Shown here piece after piece: positions 52,465-63,019 of a DNA stretch of 64,000 bases (position 1 is the stretch's first letter; the number at the start of each line of letters is the position of its first letter). The notes below the pieces were generated by a model. The model had not been told where the DNA came from and did not search any database. It worked only from the letters and a program-made list of their open reading frames with translations. The position numbers and the translations under genes are program-made. This DNA comes from Candidatus Zixiibacteriota bacterium (lineage in GTDB: Bacteria; Zixibacteria; MSB-5A5; GN15; PGXB01): the NCBI GenBank assembly GCA_900498245.1, contig LS998015.1, forward strand, positions 983,225 to 1,047,224. The letters are read 5' to 3'.

Positions 52465-53913
52465 TTACCCTCCCACCTGAATATTATCGAAGCGGCATGG
52501 CGAGGCGCCCTGTCCGGTGCGGGCATTCTGCCCCGGTTCTCCCTTGCCGCAGTTGGGCGTACCCCAGACCTTCCAGCTTTTGGCCTCGGCGATCGCCGTG
52601 CATTTGTTCCAGAAATCGGTGGTACAGCCTGAATAGGTGGGACTCTTGATCGGCCCGGCCAGTTTGCCCCCATTGATCAGCCAGCCGATTTCACACCCCA
52701 TCTGGAAATACTTACGCTGATCGTCAATGGACCAGGAATTGACAGTATCCATGAATATGCCGTCGTCGATACCGGAAATAATTTCTTCGAGCGTTTTGTC
52801 ACCGGGGAGAAGATTGATATTTGTCATCCGCACCAGGGGAACATTAGCCCAGCCGTCGGCCCGCATGGCGCCGGTGGAGACTTTACCGATTCGGGCCGCC
52901 GTTTCCCGCGACGATAAATAATTTACCAAAATCCCGTCTTTAATCAGTTCCACTTTCGCCGCCGGAACCCCTTCATCATCGTAACCGTATGAACCCAATC
53001 CATGCGGATCGGTCGGATCGCTGACCACGGTCACGATCGATGCGCCGTATTTCAGTTCATCCAGATTGTCCGGGGTGGCGAACGATGTCCCCGAAAAATT
53101 TCTCTCCGAGCCAAAGACCCGATCCAGTTCCAGGGGATGCCCGATCGATTCATGAATCTGGAGCGACACCTGGTCGCCGGAAAGGAGCAGAGTCGTCACT
53201 TTATTGGGACAGGGCGAAGCATTCTGAAGCATCCCGACCTCTTCGACAAGACGCGGGATGGCTTCCTCCATTTTCAATTCATCGAGCAGTTCGTATCCTT
53301 TGCACTGATATTGTCCCGAGGAAGAGGGGAAAGAGCGTTCATACCGCTCGCGTCGGGATTTGGTCATTCCCAACGATAATCCGCCCCCGGTCTGGATGAT
53401 TATCTGTCTGATTTCGGCCCCGTCGCTCGAAGCAAAATATTTGTCGATTTTGCGGAAACCGGCGAAGCAATTTCTGGAATTGATTTTGTCGGCGCCGGCA
53501 CCGGCGATGGCCGAGTCCAGATTCATCAAGAATGAGAGCTTTTTGTCCAGGGGAACGGTGAAGGGATCGATTTCATAGGATGATACATATTCCCCCTTGG
53601 CCGCCTTGAGAGGGGAGAGGGTTATCCTCCCTTTGTTGACCAAAGCCGAGGCTTTGGCGATCTCAACCGCCAGAGCCGCTTTCTCCTCTATTGACTTTTC
53701 CGAAACGTCATCAGTGGCCGCAAATCCCCAGGCACCATTCTTAATTACCCTGATCCCGATGCCATATGATTGACTCTCTTCGATCGGCGCCACCTTGCCG
53801 TCGGATACGGAGAGGTTTTCATCCTGAATTTTTTCGACGCGGACATCGGCATACTCAACTCCCAGGGAGCGGCATTCCCTGAGAGCCATTCCGGCTAATT
53901 TTTCTCTGTCCAT
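52465..53913 (-). CDS. tldD: TldD-type metalloprotease catalytic subunit
   Basis: The 482-residue protein has the catalytic zinc motif HESIGH (in QIHESIGHPLELDR) and TldD-type elements (YGYDDEGVPA, LVRMTNINLLPGD). It is the catalytic half of the TldD/TldE protease. It overlaps the upstream membrane-protein gene by 19 bases. Confidence 0.92.
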   Translation of the reverse strand: MDREKLAGMALRECRSLGVEYADVRVEKIQDENLSVSDGKVAPIEESQSYGIGIRVIKNGAWGFAATDDVSEKSIEEKAALAVEIAKASALVNKGRITLSPLKAAKGEYVSSYEIDPFTVPLDKKLSFLMNLDSAIAGAGADKINSRNCFAGFRKIDKYFASSDGAEIRQIIIQTGGGLSLGMTKSRRERYERSFPSSSGQYQCKGYELLDELKMEEAIPRLVEEVGMLQNASPCPNKVTTLLLSGDQVSLQIHESIGHPLELDRVFGSERNFSGTSFATPDNLDELKYGASIVTVVSDPTDPHGLGSYGYDDEGVPAAKVELIKDGILVNYLSSRETAARIGKVSTGAMRADGWANVPLVRMTNINLLPGDKTLEEIISGIDDGIFMDTVNSWSIDDQRKYFQMGCEIGWLINGGKLAGPIKSPTYSGCTTDFWNKCTAIAEAKSWKVWGTPNCGKGEPGQNARTGQGASPCRFDNIQVGG

Positions 53914-54860
53914 TTTTGCTTTCTGCTTAGTCCCAGTATATATAAGGCAATTATTATCGCTGTCAAACCATAAGCAAAAACCGCCGTCGCCGCAACCGAA
54001 AACTGGATAGAATGCGGTATCAAATATATCGCCATCACCAGGAGATACCCGACCAGAGCAAGATATCCGAGCGTTTTGTCCGAATAATTGTTGCTTCCGA
54101 AGCGTCCCTTATAAAGAGTTCCCAGCATGGAGAGATTCAGAAATATCAGGTAGAGCAGTACAATCTGGGTCTTGTTATCGGTAAAATCCCAGCCGAAGGG
54201 GATTCCTTCCCAGATCGTGCCGAAAGCAAAATAATTCATGGCCCAGCCGAACGGGTATCCTCCCAGGAGCACGGCCACCGTCGCCCACTTAAAATTCCTC
54301 GCCATTTGCGGCAGGCTGTCTTTGTCCCAGACCACATTGAAAGCATCAAAGAGCGCCAAGGTTGCCAGGAAAATCCCCACAAACATCAGAAATATATGAG
54401 GAATTACAATATACAGGGGGACCGACCCTTCATACTTTATCAAAATCGGTTTCGTCCCGTTATTCGGGAAATTGAATGAAATTTTTCCGTCGCGACTATG
54501 AATGTAGAAGTAATAAAGGACTTTTTTGCCCTTGGGGAATATCGGGAGGGGAGCCCGATAGAGTCCGGAGTCGGCCGGAAGCAGATCAAGATTGCCATAT
54601 GTCCCGGGAAGAGATAGCCGTCCCTCGGCCATGGCCCAGCGCATCGTGACAAACAGAAAGGTGCTGTCGGGATTGGTGATCCTTAGGGAAATTATATCGG
54701 GTTTTCCGTCGACCGTCTTGCCGACCGTGGTATGCTCGACTGTGACCCCCTCTATCGTTTCCCTGATTTTTTCGGAGTGCACCGGCGACAGGCGCCGCGC
54801 AATCATTAACATCAAAACCGTGACTATTATCGCAACGCCGTACCGAAGCACTTTCCTCAT
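53895..54860 (-). CDS. Membrane protein of unknown function
   Basis: The 321-residue protein has an N-terminal anchor (residues 7-23), a periplasmic beta-rich domain to about 145 ([25 protein letters not shown]...), then about five membrane helices. Short cytoplasmic tail (RKQKWTEKN). It overlaps prfA by four bases and tldD by 19 bases, so it is locked into the translation-coupled run. No family recognised. Confidence 0.75.
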   Translation of the reverse strand: MRKVLRYGVAIIVTVLMLMIARRLSPVHSEKIRETIEGVTVEHTTVGKTVDGKPDIISLRITNPDSTFLFVTMRWAMAEGRLSLPGTYGNLDLLPADSGLYRAPLPIFPKGKKVLYYFYIHSRDGKISFNFPNNGTKPILIKYEGSVPLYIVIPHIFLMFVGIFLATLALFDAFNVVWDKDSLPQMARNFKWATVAVLLGGYPFGWAMNYFAFGTIWEGIPFGWDFTDNKTQIVLLYLIFLNLSMLGTLYKGRFGSNNYSDKTLGYLALVGYLLVMAIYLIPHSIQFSVAATAVFAYGLTAIIIALYILGLSRKQKWTEKN

Positions 54861-55945
54861 GCCGCTTTCTCCGTTTCCTTTCCTGTGGCCTTGAGCCGTT
54901 TCTCCAAATCGTCTTTCTTGAGGGCCTCTATGATTTCATCGAGGTTCCCCTGCATGATATCGTCGAGCCGGTGCAGAGTGAGTCCGATGCGATGATCCGT
55001 GACCCGCGATTGCGGGAAGTTGTATGTCCTGATCTTGGCGCTCCGGTCGCCGGTGCTTACCATGGCCTTGCGTTCCTTGGCGATCTGACGATTCTGCTCT
55101 TCAAGGGCATGATCATAGAGACGGGCCCGAAGCACCTGCATCGCCTTCACTTTATTCTTCAACTGCGACTTTTCGTCCTGACAGGTAACGACGGTTCCGG
55201 TCGGAATATGGGTTATCCGTACCGCCGAATCAGTGGTGTTGACCGATTGCCCGCCCGGCCCGGACGAACGATAGACATCGATTTTAAGATCTTTTTCTTC
55301 TATTTTGATATCGACTTCTTCAGCTTCCTGAAGAACCGCTACAGTCGCCGCCGAAGTATGAATCCGGCCCTGGGCCTCCGTCTGGGGAACTCTTTGCACG
55401 CGGTGGACACCGGACTCGAACTTCATCTCGCCGAAAGCCCCGTCGCCCTTGACCATGAAGATAACCTCCTTCAACCCGCCAATTCCGGTCGGATTTGATG
55501 ACAGAAGTTCCGTTTTCCACCCTTTGTTATCCGCAAAACGGGTGTACATCCGGAATAGGTCGGCCGCAAATATGGCCGCCTCTTCGCCCCCGGTTCCGGC
55601 TCTTATTTCAATGATGGCATTCTTGGCATCATTGGGATCGCGGGGAACCAGAAGGAAATTCAATTTTTCTTCGAGAATGGCCAATTGCTCGGTTGTTTCA
55701 TACAGTTCTGCTTTCGCCATTTCCATCAGTTCCGGATCGGCCGAACTCTGCAATATTTCCCGGGCCTCATCGATACTCCGGCGGCAATTCTTGTACTGCC
55801 GGCCAGTCTTGAGTATGTCCTCAACCTGACGGTGTTCCTGCGACACGACTCTCAGGCGCGACGGATTTCCCAGAACTTCGGGGGAGGACAATTCAATATT
55901 CAATTCCTCCAGCCGCTTTTCCAATTTTTCTATAATTGCAAGCAT
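54857..55945 (-). CDS. prfA: Peptide chain release factor 1
   Basis: The 362-residue class I release factor has the GGQ loop ([14 protein letters not shown]), normal length and domain order. It ends translation at UAA and UAG; the stop-codon recognition tripeptide cannot be confirmed by eye beyond family resemblance. PrmC, which methylates the GGQ glutamine, is encoded downstream. Confidence 0.95.
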   Translation of the reverse strand: MLAIIEKLEKRLEELNIELSSPEVLGNPSRLRVVSQEHRQVEDILKTGRQYKNCRRSIDEAREILQSSADPELMEMAKAELYETTEQLAILEEKLNFLLVPRDPNDAKNAIIEIRAGTGGEEAAIFAADLFRMYTRFADNKGWKTELLSSNPTGIGGLKEVIFMVKGDGAFGEMKFESGVHRVQRVPQTEAQGRIHTSAATVAVLQEAEEVDIKIEEKDLKIDVYRSSGPGGQSVNTTDSAVRITHIPTGTVVTCQDEKSQLKNKVKAMQVLRARLYDHALEEQNRQIAKERKAMVSTGDRSAKIRTYNFPQSRVTDHRIGLTLHRLDDIMQGNLDEIIEALKKDDLEKRLKATGKETEKAA

Positions 55946-56001
55946 AGTAATATTATCTCTTCATGATTGTGAACATGGGCAAGGATAAGGATTGAGGGCC
56001 G

Positions 56002-56967
56002 CTAAAGGCAAGTCTTTTTAACGGTCAGTTTCGATTCGGTGATCCCGAGAGCCGTCTCCAGCGCCACAATGGCGACTTCCATCTGGGCTACCGACGGTTC
56101 TTTGGTCGTGATCCGCTGTAACCATAGCCCCGGCTGAATAAGAACCTTGGTGACAGAATTGTCCCGGGTTCTTCCCGATAATTTGAGAAGTTCATAGGCT
56201 CCGCCCGCCACAAAAGGGAGAAGCATGAAGTGGAGCGCAAAGCGGGTCACCAGGGCGGGAGGGTTACCCGTAATTACGGCGTAAATGGTATCGGAAAAGG
56301 AATAAATGACAATGGCGAAAAGCGCGACAATAAGAATAAAACTGGTCCCGCAGCGGGGGTGAAAAGTGGTAAAGCGAGACACATTCTCGGGTGTCAGATC
56401 CAGACCGTTTTCATAGGCGAATATCGATTTATGCTCGGCGCCGTGATATTGAAAAACGCGCTTGAATTCTCCAAAAAAAGAAATTCCCCAGACATAAATC
56501 AGAAATAAAGCCACGCGGAAAGCACCGGCAACCAGATTGAAAGCCACCGCCCCCTTGCGGACGTTCAGGAGAGTCGATATTGCCAGAGGAAGAAAGAAAA
56601 ATACGGCGATTCCCAGAGCCAGGGCGAAAATGGCGGTGCCAAACAAGACAAAACTGCTGGTTTTCTTTTCCTTGTAGACGTACGGTTTGCCGCTTTCCAG
56701 GGCTTCCTGCTTTTCGATTTCCCGGACCGCAATATCCGCCGAAAAGTTCAAGGTGCGAATGCCGATGACAAGCATTTCAAAAAAGGCCACCACTCCCCGC
56801 ACTACCGGAAGCGCCAGGAATTTGTATCGGGCGGAAACGGATTTGAAATCCTCGGATTTGACCAGAATCTCACCCGAAGGTATCCGCACGGCCGTTGCGA
56901 TACGGTCCTTGGCCCGCATCATAACACCTTCGATTACAGCTTGTCCGCCGACTCCTAAGTCAGGCAT
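56002..56967 (-). CDS. DUF1385 membrane protein (YqhQ-like)
   Basis: The 321-residue protein starts LGVGGQAVIEGVMMRAKDRIATAVR, the DUF1385 signature, and has several membrane helices plus RVFQYHGAEHKSIFAYENG and FHPRCGTSFIL, also conserved in the family. YqhQ-like genes commonly lie between rpmE and prfA, as here. Function unknown. Confidence 0.88.
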   Translation of the reverse strand: MPDLGVGGQAVIEGVMMRAKDRIATAVRIPSGEILVKSEDFKSVSARYKFLALPVVRGVVAFFEMLVIGIRTLNFSADIAVREIEKQEALESGKPYVYKEKKTSSFVLFGTAIFALALGIAVFFFLPLAISTLLNVRKGAVAFNLVAGAFRVALFLIYVWGISFFGEFKRVFQYHGAEHKSIFAYENGLDLTPENVSRFTTFHPRCGTSFILIVALFAIVIYSFSDTIYAVITGNPPALVTRFALHFMLLPFVAGGAYELLKLSGRTRDNSVTKVLIQPGLWLQRITTKEPSVAQMEVAIVALETALGITESKLTVKKTCL

Positions 56968-57078
56968 GGTACCTCACTCCGCTAAGATTCCTGCATTTGC
57001 CCGTATGTTGACCTTACACCGGCTTACATCAAGAGTATATACGCAGGCGCCCCCCATTTTGAGGCAAAAATTCTGCGG

Positions 57079-57333
57079 TTAGGCTTTGGTGTTCTTGGTC
57101 TTCTTGGCCGCGGCCGGCTTGGCGCCATCTTTCTTATCAAGACCGTATTTCTTGCGGAAACGGTCGATACGACCGGCCGTGTCCACCAGTTTCTGGCGGC
57201 CGGTAAAGAATGGATGGCAGTTGGAACAAATTTCGACCTTGATATCCTTCACCGTGGAGCGCGTCTTGATGACATTGCCGCAGGCGCAGGTTATGGTAGT
57301 GTCGAAATATTTCGGATGGATTTTTTCTTTCAC
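57079..57333 (-). CDS. rpmE: Ribosomal protein bL31
   Basis: The 84-residue protein starts, by my choice, at GTG 57333 ([13 protein letters not shown]), which fits the usual bL31 N terminus and has AAAGGA upstream; an in-frame TTG eight codons earlier is possible. It is a zinc-type L31 with CACG and CSNC. The C-terminal tail is Lys/Ala-rich ([18 protein letters not shown]), longer than in many species. First gene of the release-factor run. Confidence 0.93.
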   Translation of the reverse strand: MKEKIHPKYFDTTITCACGNVIKTRSTVKDIKVEICSNCHPFFTGRQKLVDTAGRIDRFRKKYGLDKKDGAKPAAAKKTKNTKA

Positions 57334-57484
57334 TTTCTCACAATCCTTTATTGCCAATTCACTTTTGCCAATTCAATCGAACCCCAAGTATAACGACTAA
57401 GTTCCCCGATGGCAAGAAAAATCCGAACGGGAGGTCGGCTCCGGCCTTGGCTTCGAGTATTGGGCCGGCAACCGGCAAACGGCC

Positions 57485-58306
57485 CTAATTCCTTGATTCT
57501 TTTGAAAATACCATGATTAAAGCGGTTCCTTTAGGGTCATAGCTCTCATGGCCGTAACCCCCGAATAGTTCCCCGGTCGCGAACCCGCTCCGTTCGGCCA
57601 TAGTCGTCATTTCCTCCGGTCCGTATTCCTTTTCGGATATGCCAAACCAGCGAAAATCTCGTGTCACGGAGTTGATGGCGAAATCACGGACAGTTTTCAC
57701 CCGTTCTTCGGCGAAGTAATATTGCTCGCGATGAACCAGCGACTCCTGTTCGAAATAGAGGGGGCTTTTTTCCCTGTACCACATGGTTCGGTTGTGACGG
57801 TCTCCGTCTTCAAGCCGCGACAGATGTATGATAAAAATGCCGTTTTCTTTCAGGGCCCGAAAAGCCAAGGTGAAAATTCTTTGATTGTCGGCAGGGGAGA
57901 AATGCCCCATCTGGCCGCAAATCAAATACGCCAGATCGAATTCGTTTTGGAATGCAGTATTGAGGATGTTCTCACAATGTAAGTTGATCTGCAGATTTTT
58001 TGCACGGGCCCTTTCCCCGGCGAGATCAATCGGATACGGACCGATATCTACCGCCGCTACTTCGTGACCCCTCTCTGCCAGGGCCAGGGCGTGGCGTCCG
58101 CCCCCGCAGGCCATATCAAAAATTCTGGCGCCCGGTTTATTAATATATTGCTCCAGGAAAGAGATTTCAGTTTCAGTGGGAATGCCCCAGTCGTGCACCA
58201 GTTCATACAGCCGGCGGGAAAAGGAATAATCATCATAGGGAAGAGTCCATTCAAAAGGAAATGGCCTTCCCAGTTGTACGTTTGGATCATGGTTCCGTGG
58301 TGTCAT
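57485..58306 (-). CDS. Class I SAM-dependent methyltransferase
   Basis: The 273-residue protein has the SAM-binding motif IFDMACGGGRHALALAERG and the acidic AAVDIG after strand two, followed by DLAYLICGQMGHFS. Small-molecule type; acceptor unknown. No conserved partner next to it. About 150 bp from the L31 gene on the same strand. Confidence 0.85.
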   Translation of the reverse strand: MTPRNHDPNVQLGRPFPFEWTLPYDDYSFSRRLYELVHDWGIPTETEISFLEQYINKPGARIFDMACGGGRHALALAERGHEVAAVDIGPYPIDLAGERARAKNLQINLHCENILNTAFQNEFDLAYLICGQMGHFSPADNQRIFTLAFRALKENGIFIIHLSRLEDGDRHNRTMWYREKSPLYFEQESLVHREQYYFAEERVKTVRDFAINSVTRDFRWFGISEKEYGPEEMTTMAERSGFATGELFGGYGHESYDPKGTALIMVFSKESRN

Positions 58307-58432
58307 TATCCCCTTCGTTTCCTTACCCTTCTGATTCGGAACACTTTTTCCGGCGTAAAGGAAAGGGGCACTGTAAATTGTTACGGTAAAAATAATTGTC
58401 AGGAATTTGACCGAATTATGGGGAGATTCCCA

Positions 58433-59047
58433 TCAAATTTGTTCGGGCGAACCGGCTTTTGCGGCCAGTATTTTTCCCAGTTTGTATGCTTCATCCAATT
58501 TGGGGCGGTCACCTGCGACCGGACCGATTTTGGTCCATTCGGACCCGGCATAAAATATCGCGCCGGAATTTATAATTTCCACCCATTTGAAAAAGCCGGC
58601 CACCACCTTCCGGGCGCATTCAAATTCCCCCCGCTCGCCGCCGACCAGGACCATGGCGCCATATCTTTGGCGCGTGATTATCCTTTTGAAATGATGTCCC
58701 GATTTCCCTTCAAAATCGGGCGGGCGAAGGCAGTTGCAGCGATCGATAAACATTTTGGCCTGTGCCGACACCGAGTCGAAATAAACCGGCGAACCGAACA
58801 GTATGATGTCATATTTTATCAGGCGCTCATAGACCGCATCGAGATCATCATGATAGAAACAGTATTCCGGCTCGGGACTTCTCCCGCAGGCCTGGCAGGG
58901 AATATAGCGGAGATCATTCAATCGCGTCAATTCGGCGCGGCATTCCTGCCCCGCATTTTCCCGAACCCCCCGGACAATTTCCTCCAGGAGAATTTCGGTC
59001 GAACTTCCCTTAATCGGGCTGGCTGTCAGACTCAGTATATTCAGCAT
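58433..59047 (-). CDS. Flavodoxin-fold NAD(P)H-dependent FMN reductase-like protein
   Basis: The 204-residue protein has the flavodoxin-like N terminus ILSLTASPIKGSSTEILLEEI, a cysteine pair PCQACGR and DIILFGSPVYFDSVSAQAK with FMN-binding pattern, as in iron-sulfur flavoproteins and related reductases. It overlaps the ABC-F gene's 3' end by 38 bases. Physiological partner unknown. Confidence 0.8.
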   Translation of the reverse strand: MLNILSLTASPIKGSSTEILLEEIVRGVRENAGQECRAELTRLNDLRYIPCQACGRSPEPEYCFYHDDLDAVYERLIKYDIILFGSPVYFDSVSAQAKMFIDRCNCLRPPDFEGKSGHHFKRIITRQRYGAMVLVGGERGEFECARKVVAGFFKWVEIINSGAIFYAGSEWTKIGPVAGDRPKLDEAYKLGKILAAKAGSPEQI

Positions 59048-60926
59048 CTAACTGCTTCAACTCCTCGAGGTGGTCGTATAATTTCAGCAGGATTTCTTCA
59101 ATCCGTTCTTTTTCTTTATGGGCCTCGGTCAATTTTTCCCAATCCGTTTTCGGAATATTATAGGTTATATCGTTTTCAAGGCGGTGCAATATCGTCTCGT
59201 GATCTTTTATCTTGGAGTCGGTGGAGCGAAGTTCCTTTTTAATTCTTCCCTTGGTCTGGGATAATTTCTTGAAATCGGCATACTGCCGGATTTTGTCCGG
59301 ACTGGTCGGTTTTTTTTCCGGCCGAACCGTTTCCGCATCTTTCTTTTCCCTAAAATATGAATAATTCCCTTCATAGAGCCGCATGGCTCCGCCCTCTATC
59401 GACAGGATTCTCTGTGCCACCTTGTCAAGGAAATATCTGTCGTGACTGACCACCAGATAGGTCCCGCCGTAATTCAACAGCGCTTCTTCCAGCGCCTGGC
59501 GCGACTCGATATCCAGGTGATTCGTCGGTTCGTCGAAAATCAGAAAATTGGCCGGAAGGAACAGCAGTTTGGCCAGCGCCAGCTTGGTCTTTTCACCCCC
59601 GGACAAAACCACTACTTTCTTCAGTACATCTTCTCCCCGAAAGCCGAAGCGCGCCAGAAAGGTCCTTAATCGTCCCGCTTCCGTCATCGGATCAACCTGC
59701 CACAGTTCGTCTATGACCGTGTTGTCATCATTGAGGTCAGAAAGTTCCTGGTCGAAATAGGCGATTTCGACTTTCTGACCCAGACTGACCGAACCTTCCA
59801 GTAAATCCAGTTCTCCCAGAATCGACCTGATGATGGTGGTCTTGCCGGACCCGTTGGCCCCGATCATTCCCGCTCGGTCGCCGCGGTACAGATTGAAGGA
59901 GACATCTCTGATCACGGCCCGATGTCCATACCCGAAATCGGCTTTCTCCGCCGCCAGGACCAGATTGAATGATCGCTCTCCGGAATCGACCCGGAACGAG
60001 ACCTCCCGCCGCTCCTCAACCGGCAATTCGATTCTTTTAATGCGCGACAGATACTTCATTTTCGATTGGGCCTGCTTGGTCTTCTGACCCGCCATGTTGC
60101 GGCGGATAAAGTCTTCGATCCGCTTTATCTCTTCCTGCTGGTGCTTGTACCAATGTTCGATCTGGGAATAACGATCTTTTCTTTCCGTCAGATATTTCTC
60201 AAAACCGTTGAAGTATTGCTCGATTTTTCGCCCGGTCAGTTCCCATACCTTATTTACGGTATTGTTCAGGAAAGTCCGATCGTGAGATACGATAATATAT
60301 GCTTTATTGAGTCCTGACAGATATTGCTCCAGCCAGATCGTGGAATCGATATCAAGATGATTGGTCGGTTCGTCCAGCAGCAGAAGCGTCCCCCGTCCGG
60401 CCAGTATCCGCGCCAGTGACGCCCGGTTCCTTTCGCCTCCGGAGAAACTGTCCATCCGGCTCCGAAAACGGAACTCCGCAAACCCCAGACCCATCAGAAT
60501 GGCCTTTATTTCGGCTTCATATTCATAGCCGCCGGAAGTCTCGAAATGATGCTGGAGATCTCCCAGTTTTTCGAGAAGGGGTTTCGAATCGGGATTTTCC
60601 TCCAGGTCCTTTTCCACCTGCCGGATTTCCGAGCGCATCGTGAGCAGGTCGCCGCGCGCCGCCGAGACGTAATCGAACAATGTACTCTCTTCGGATCCGG
60701 CAAATTCCTGCTCCAGATAGGAAAGGGTGCAGTTTTTGGCTTTTGTGATTGCCCCCGAATCAGGCGTCAGGTGTCCCGCCATCAATTCAAACAGGGTCGT
60801 CTTGCCGATACCGTTGGGTCCGACCAGTCCGATTCTATCCGTATCGATTATGGAAAAAGAGAGGTCCCTGAAAATTTCCCGTCCGTCGAATTCTTTGCAG
60901 ATATTTTCACCGGCCAGAAGGGTCAT
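59010..60926 (-). CDS. ABC-F family ATPase (ribosome-associated)
   Basis: The 638-residue protein has two ABC domains without membrane segments: Walker A GPNGIGKTT and GANGSGKTT, signatures FSGGERNRAS and LSGGEKTKLA, the interdomain linker rich in K/R (KTKQAQSKMKYLSRI) and a C-terminal coiled coil (KKLSQTKGRIKKELRSTDSKIKDHE). Resembles Uup/YdiF-type ABC-F factors that act on the ribosome. The ATG at 60926 overlaps the upstream gene's stop (ATGA). Resistance function should not be assumed. Confidence 0.9.
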   Translation of the reverse strand: MTLLAGENICKEFDGREIFRDLSFSIIDTDRIGLVGPNGIGKTTLFELMAGHLTPDSGAITKAKNCTLSYLEQEFAGSEESTLFDYVSAARGDLLTMRSEIRQVEKDLEENPDSKPLLEKLGDLQHHFETSGGYEYEAEIKAILMGLGFAEFRFRSRMDSFSGGERNRASLARILAGRGTLLLLDEPTNHLDIDSTIWLEQYLSGLNKAYIIVSHDRTFLNNTVNKVWELTGRKIEQYFNGFEKYLTERKDRYSQIEHWYKHQQEEIKRIEDFIRRNMAGQKTKQAQSKMKYLSRIKRIELPVEERREVSFRVDSGERSFNLVLAAEKADFGYGHRAVIRDVSFNLYRGDRAGMIGANGSGKTTIIRSILGELDLLEGSVSLGQKVEIAYFDQELSDLNDDNTVIDELWQVDPMTEAGRLRTFLARFGFRGEDVLKKVVVLSGGEKTKLALAKLLFLPANFLIFDEPTNHLDIESRQALEEALLNYGGTYLVVSHDRYFLDKVAQRILSIEGGAMRLYEGNYSYFREKKDAETVRPEKKPTSPDKIRQYADFKKLSQTKGRIKKELRSTDSKIKDHETILHRLENDITYNIPKTDWEKLTEAHKEKERIEEILLKLYDHLEELKQLDAEYTESDSQPD

Positions 60927-63004
60927 GATTCGCCGCTCTCTGTTTCCTTTTCTCGCGCCAGAATCATTTCCACGGCCAGGAGAACCACCGCCGCCCAAAG
61001 AAATATTTTCCAGAGTTCGCGTCCGTATCGGGCCTGGGTAATAACAGTATCGGATGATTGACTGAACGGCAGAACCGTGTATTTCTTGAGGCCGAGGGCC
61101 TTTCCGATCTGCTCCGGCTCCGCCGCGGCCAGATCGCTTTCCGACATGACGACATTGGCGGGGAATATATCTATCGTCCGCCCCTGCGACTGCAGCTGAT
61201 AGATGCCGGGAATCTGAATCGGCTGGCAATCGTACGAGATTTCGTCTCCTGTTTCTTTCCCTGTTATCGTACTGATGTTCTTATCGGGCGCTGTCATTTC
61301 CACCGTTTCGGAGTGCACCAGTTTTGCTGGTACGGTCCGGGTGATTTTGCCGCCGACGTAATTCTTCAGCTCGTAGGATGATTCCGCCCCGGCCAGATAC
61401 TCCATGGTTCTGATGATGAGAGGAACAAAAAAGGAATGGGCGGCCAGGTCGGTATATTCCGGGCGGAGCGGCGCGGTCATGACAATCATTTTGCCGGCGC
61501 CAAAAGCCCCCTCGGCAAGCGCCGCCGAACCGTTCGAGAAATAGGCCAATATCCGGCAATCGGGGCTTTCCTGCAGCGTCGGCAGGGCATAGAACTTTAT
61601 GCTCGGCATATCCTCTTTCTGAAACTGGGCGAAAGCCCGGAAGATCGGGTGCGCGTAATCGAGCCGCTCCAGAGAATAATATCCGGCTCCGCTGAAGGAT
61701 GTTGGCACCGGCTTGACAATCCGGAGACCGATTTTGGCGGAAAAATTCCTGTCGAAATATTCGGTCTTAATATTCGCGCTCATGACGAAAAACACGCCGC
61801 CGCCGTCATCCATGAATCTTTGAAGTTGCAGCGTTTCCACCGCCCCCAATTCGGGAACCCCCGCCAGCACCACGGCATCGTAGTCATTCAGATTGACCGC
61901 GGCCAGTTCATCGGCGGCGACCGTCTTAACCGACCAGTAACGCCCCAGGTCCTCCGACGGGACCAATGCCAGGCGCACCAGATTACCGCTCCCGTCACCA
62001 TTGACAATCAGAATATTGAACTGCTCCGGAATCTTGAAAGTAAAATAGTACCTGTTATCGGGAGAATAGCCATCATCGCCGATTTCCACCCAGCCGGAAT
62101 GAAAACCGGCCGACGGGACGGTATGCTTGAATTGTACACTTTGCTTGCCCAGGGCGTCGATCCGGAACTCGCTCTGCATCACCCGGTTCCCGTCCACAAA
62201 AAGCGACGCCAACTGCTCGTTTTTGGGGCGGTTGTCGAAATTGCGTATCTCCGCTTCCACCGTGAATTCGTTGCCAACTTCGATTAGTTGCCCGCCCAGA
62301 TTAACCCCGGTCACACCGCAGTTGCCGTCGGTCTCGACCGGCAGGTCTGCCAGATAGACGGAAAAATCGCTCCCCAGACTCTCCGGCGCGGAGGGCAAAG
62401 AATTGGCCTGGAAATCACTGATAAGATAGCATTCCTTGTTCAGGTTCTTCGCCCGGACCAGCAGTTCCGCTCCTTTGCGAAAAGCTTCCCCGAAATTGCC
62501 GCTGTCATACCCGACTGTTTGGGCCTTCAATATATTTTCCGCCACCTCCCGGCTGAAGAATTGTTCCCCGGCGGGGAAATAGGCTTCGCGATCGAAAGGT
62601 ATGAGCAGTAGTTCGTCACCCTGACCGAAATTTTTCAAAATCTCTTCGGCTTTCTTCTTGGCCAGATCAAACAGGACGCCGTCTTTGACCTGCCGTTGCA
62701 TCGACGCCGATTTGTCCAGCAGGACCACCGCCGAAACCCCGGCGTGCGAGCCGATATATCCGCCGCGCGTCGCGGGGCGGGCGAAGGCGAGCACCGCCGC
62801 CAGAATGATAAGCATCCGCAACAGGAGAAGAAGCAACTGACGGATTTTGATGCGCCGGACCTGCCGTTTCTGCATCTCCTTGAGATGCTTGAGCGACGAA
62901 AAAGGGACTATTTTCACCCGGCGCCGCGAGAATAAATGAATCAGAAGCGGTATCAGGGCGGCCGCCGCCGCTATCAATACAGCCGAATTGAGAAAATTGA
63001 ACAT
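60923..63004 (-). CDS. BatA-type membrane protein with von Willebrand factor A domain
   Basis: The 693-residue protein begins with the BatA N-terminal domain (FLNSAVLIAAAAALIPLLIHLFSRRR) with two membrane helices, then a VWA domain with the MIDAS motif DKSAS, a large extracytoplasmic beta-rich part and a final membrane helix (KIFLWAAVVLLAVEMIL). Such genes often occur with MoxR ATPase and DUF58 genes upstream; these are not in the window but may lie beyond its end. Possible role in envelope stress or complex assembly. Confidence 0.8.
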   Translation of the reverse strand: MFNFLNSAVLIAAAAALIPLLIHLFSRRRVKIVPFSSLKHLKEMQKRQVRRIKIRQLLLLLLRMLIILAAVLAFARPATRGGYIGSHAGVSAVVLLDKSASMQRQVKDGVLFDLAKKKAEEILKNFGQGDELLLIPFDREAYFPAGEQFFSREVAENILKAQTVGYDSGNFGEAFRKGAELLVRAKNLNKECYLISDFQANSLPSAPESLGSDFSVYLADLPVETDGNCGVTGVNLGGQLIEVGNEFTVEAEIRNFDNRPKNEQLASLFVDGNRVMQSEFRIDALGKQSVQFKHTVPSAGFHSGWVEIGDDGYSPDNRYYFTFKIPEQFNILIVNGDGSGNLVRLALVPSEDLGRYWSVKTVAADELAAVNLNDYDAVVLAGVPELGAVETLQLQRFMDDGGGVFFVMSANIKTEYFDRNFSAKIGLRIVKPVPTSFSGAGYYSLERLDYAHPIFRAFAQFQKEDMPSIKFYALPTLQESPDCRILAYFSNGSAALAEGAFGAGKMIVMTAPLRPEYTDLAAHSFFVPLIIRTMEYLAGAESSYELKNYVGGKITRTVPAKLVHSETVEMTAPDKNISTITGKETGDEISYDCQPIQIPGIYQLQSQGRTIDIFPANVVMSESDLAAAEPEQIGKALGLKKYTVLPFSQSSDTVITQARYGRELWKIFLWAAVVLLAVEMILAREKETESGES

Positions 63005-63019
63005 CGGACTCTGATCGAA

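Noticed and set aside
52461-52673. N-terminal extension of tldE
   Set aside because: Overlaps the tldD 3' end in another frame; the ATG at 52460 has a strong ribosome-binding site and normal TldE start.
60927-61229. 100-codon N-terminal extension of the ABC-F gene
   Set aside because: It lies over the coding region of the BatA-like gene and is not ABC-like; the ATG at 60926 with ATGA overlap gives a standard start.
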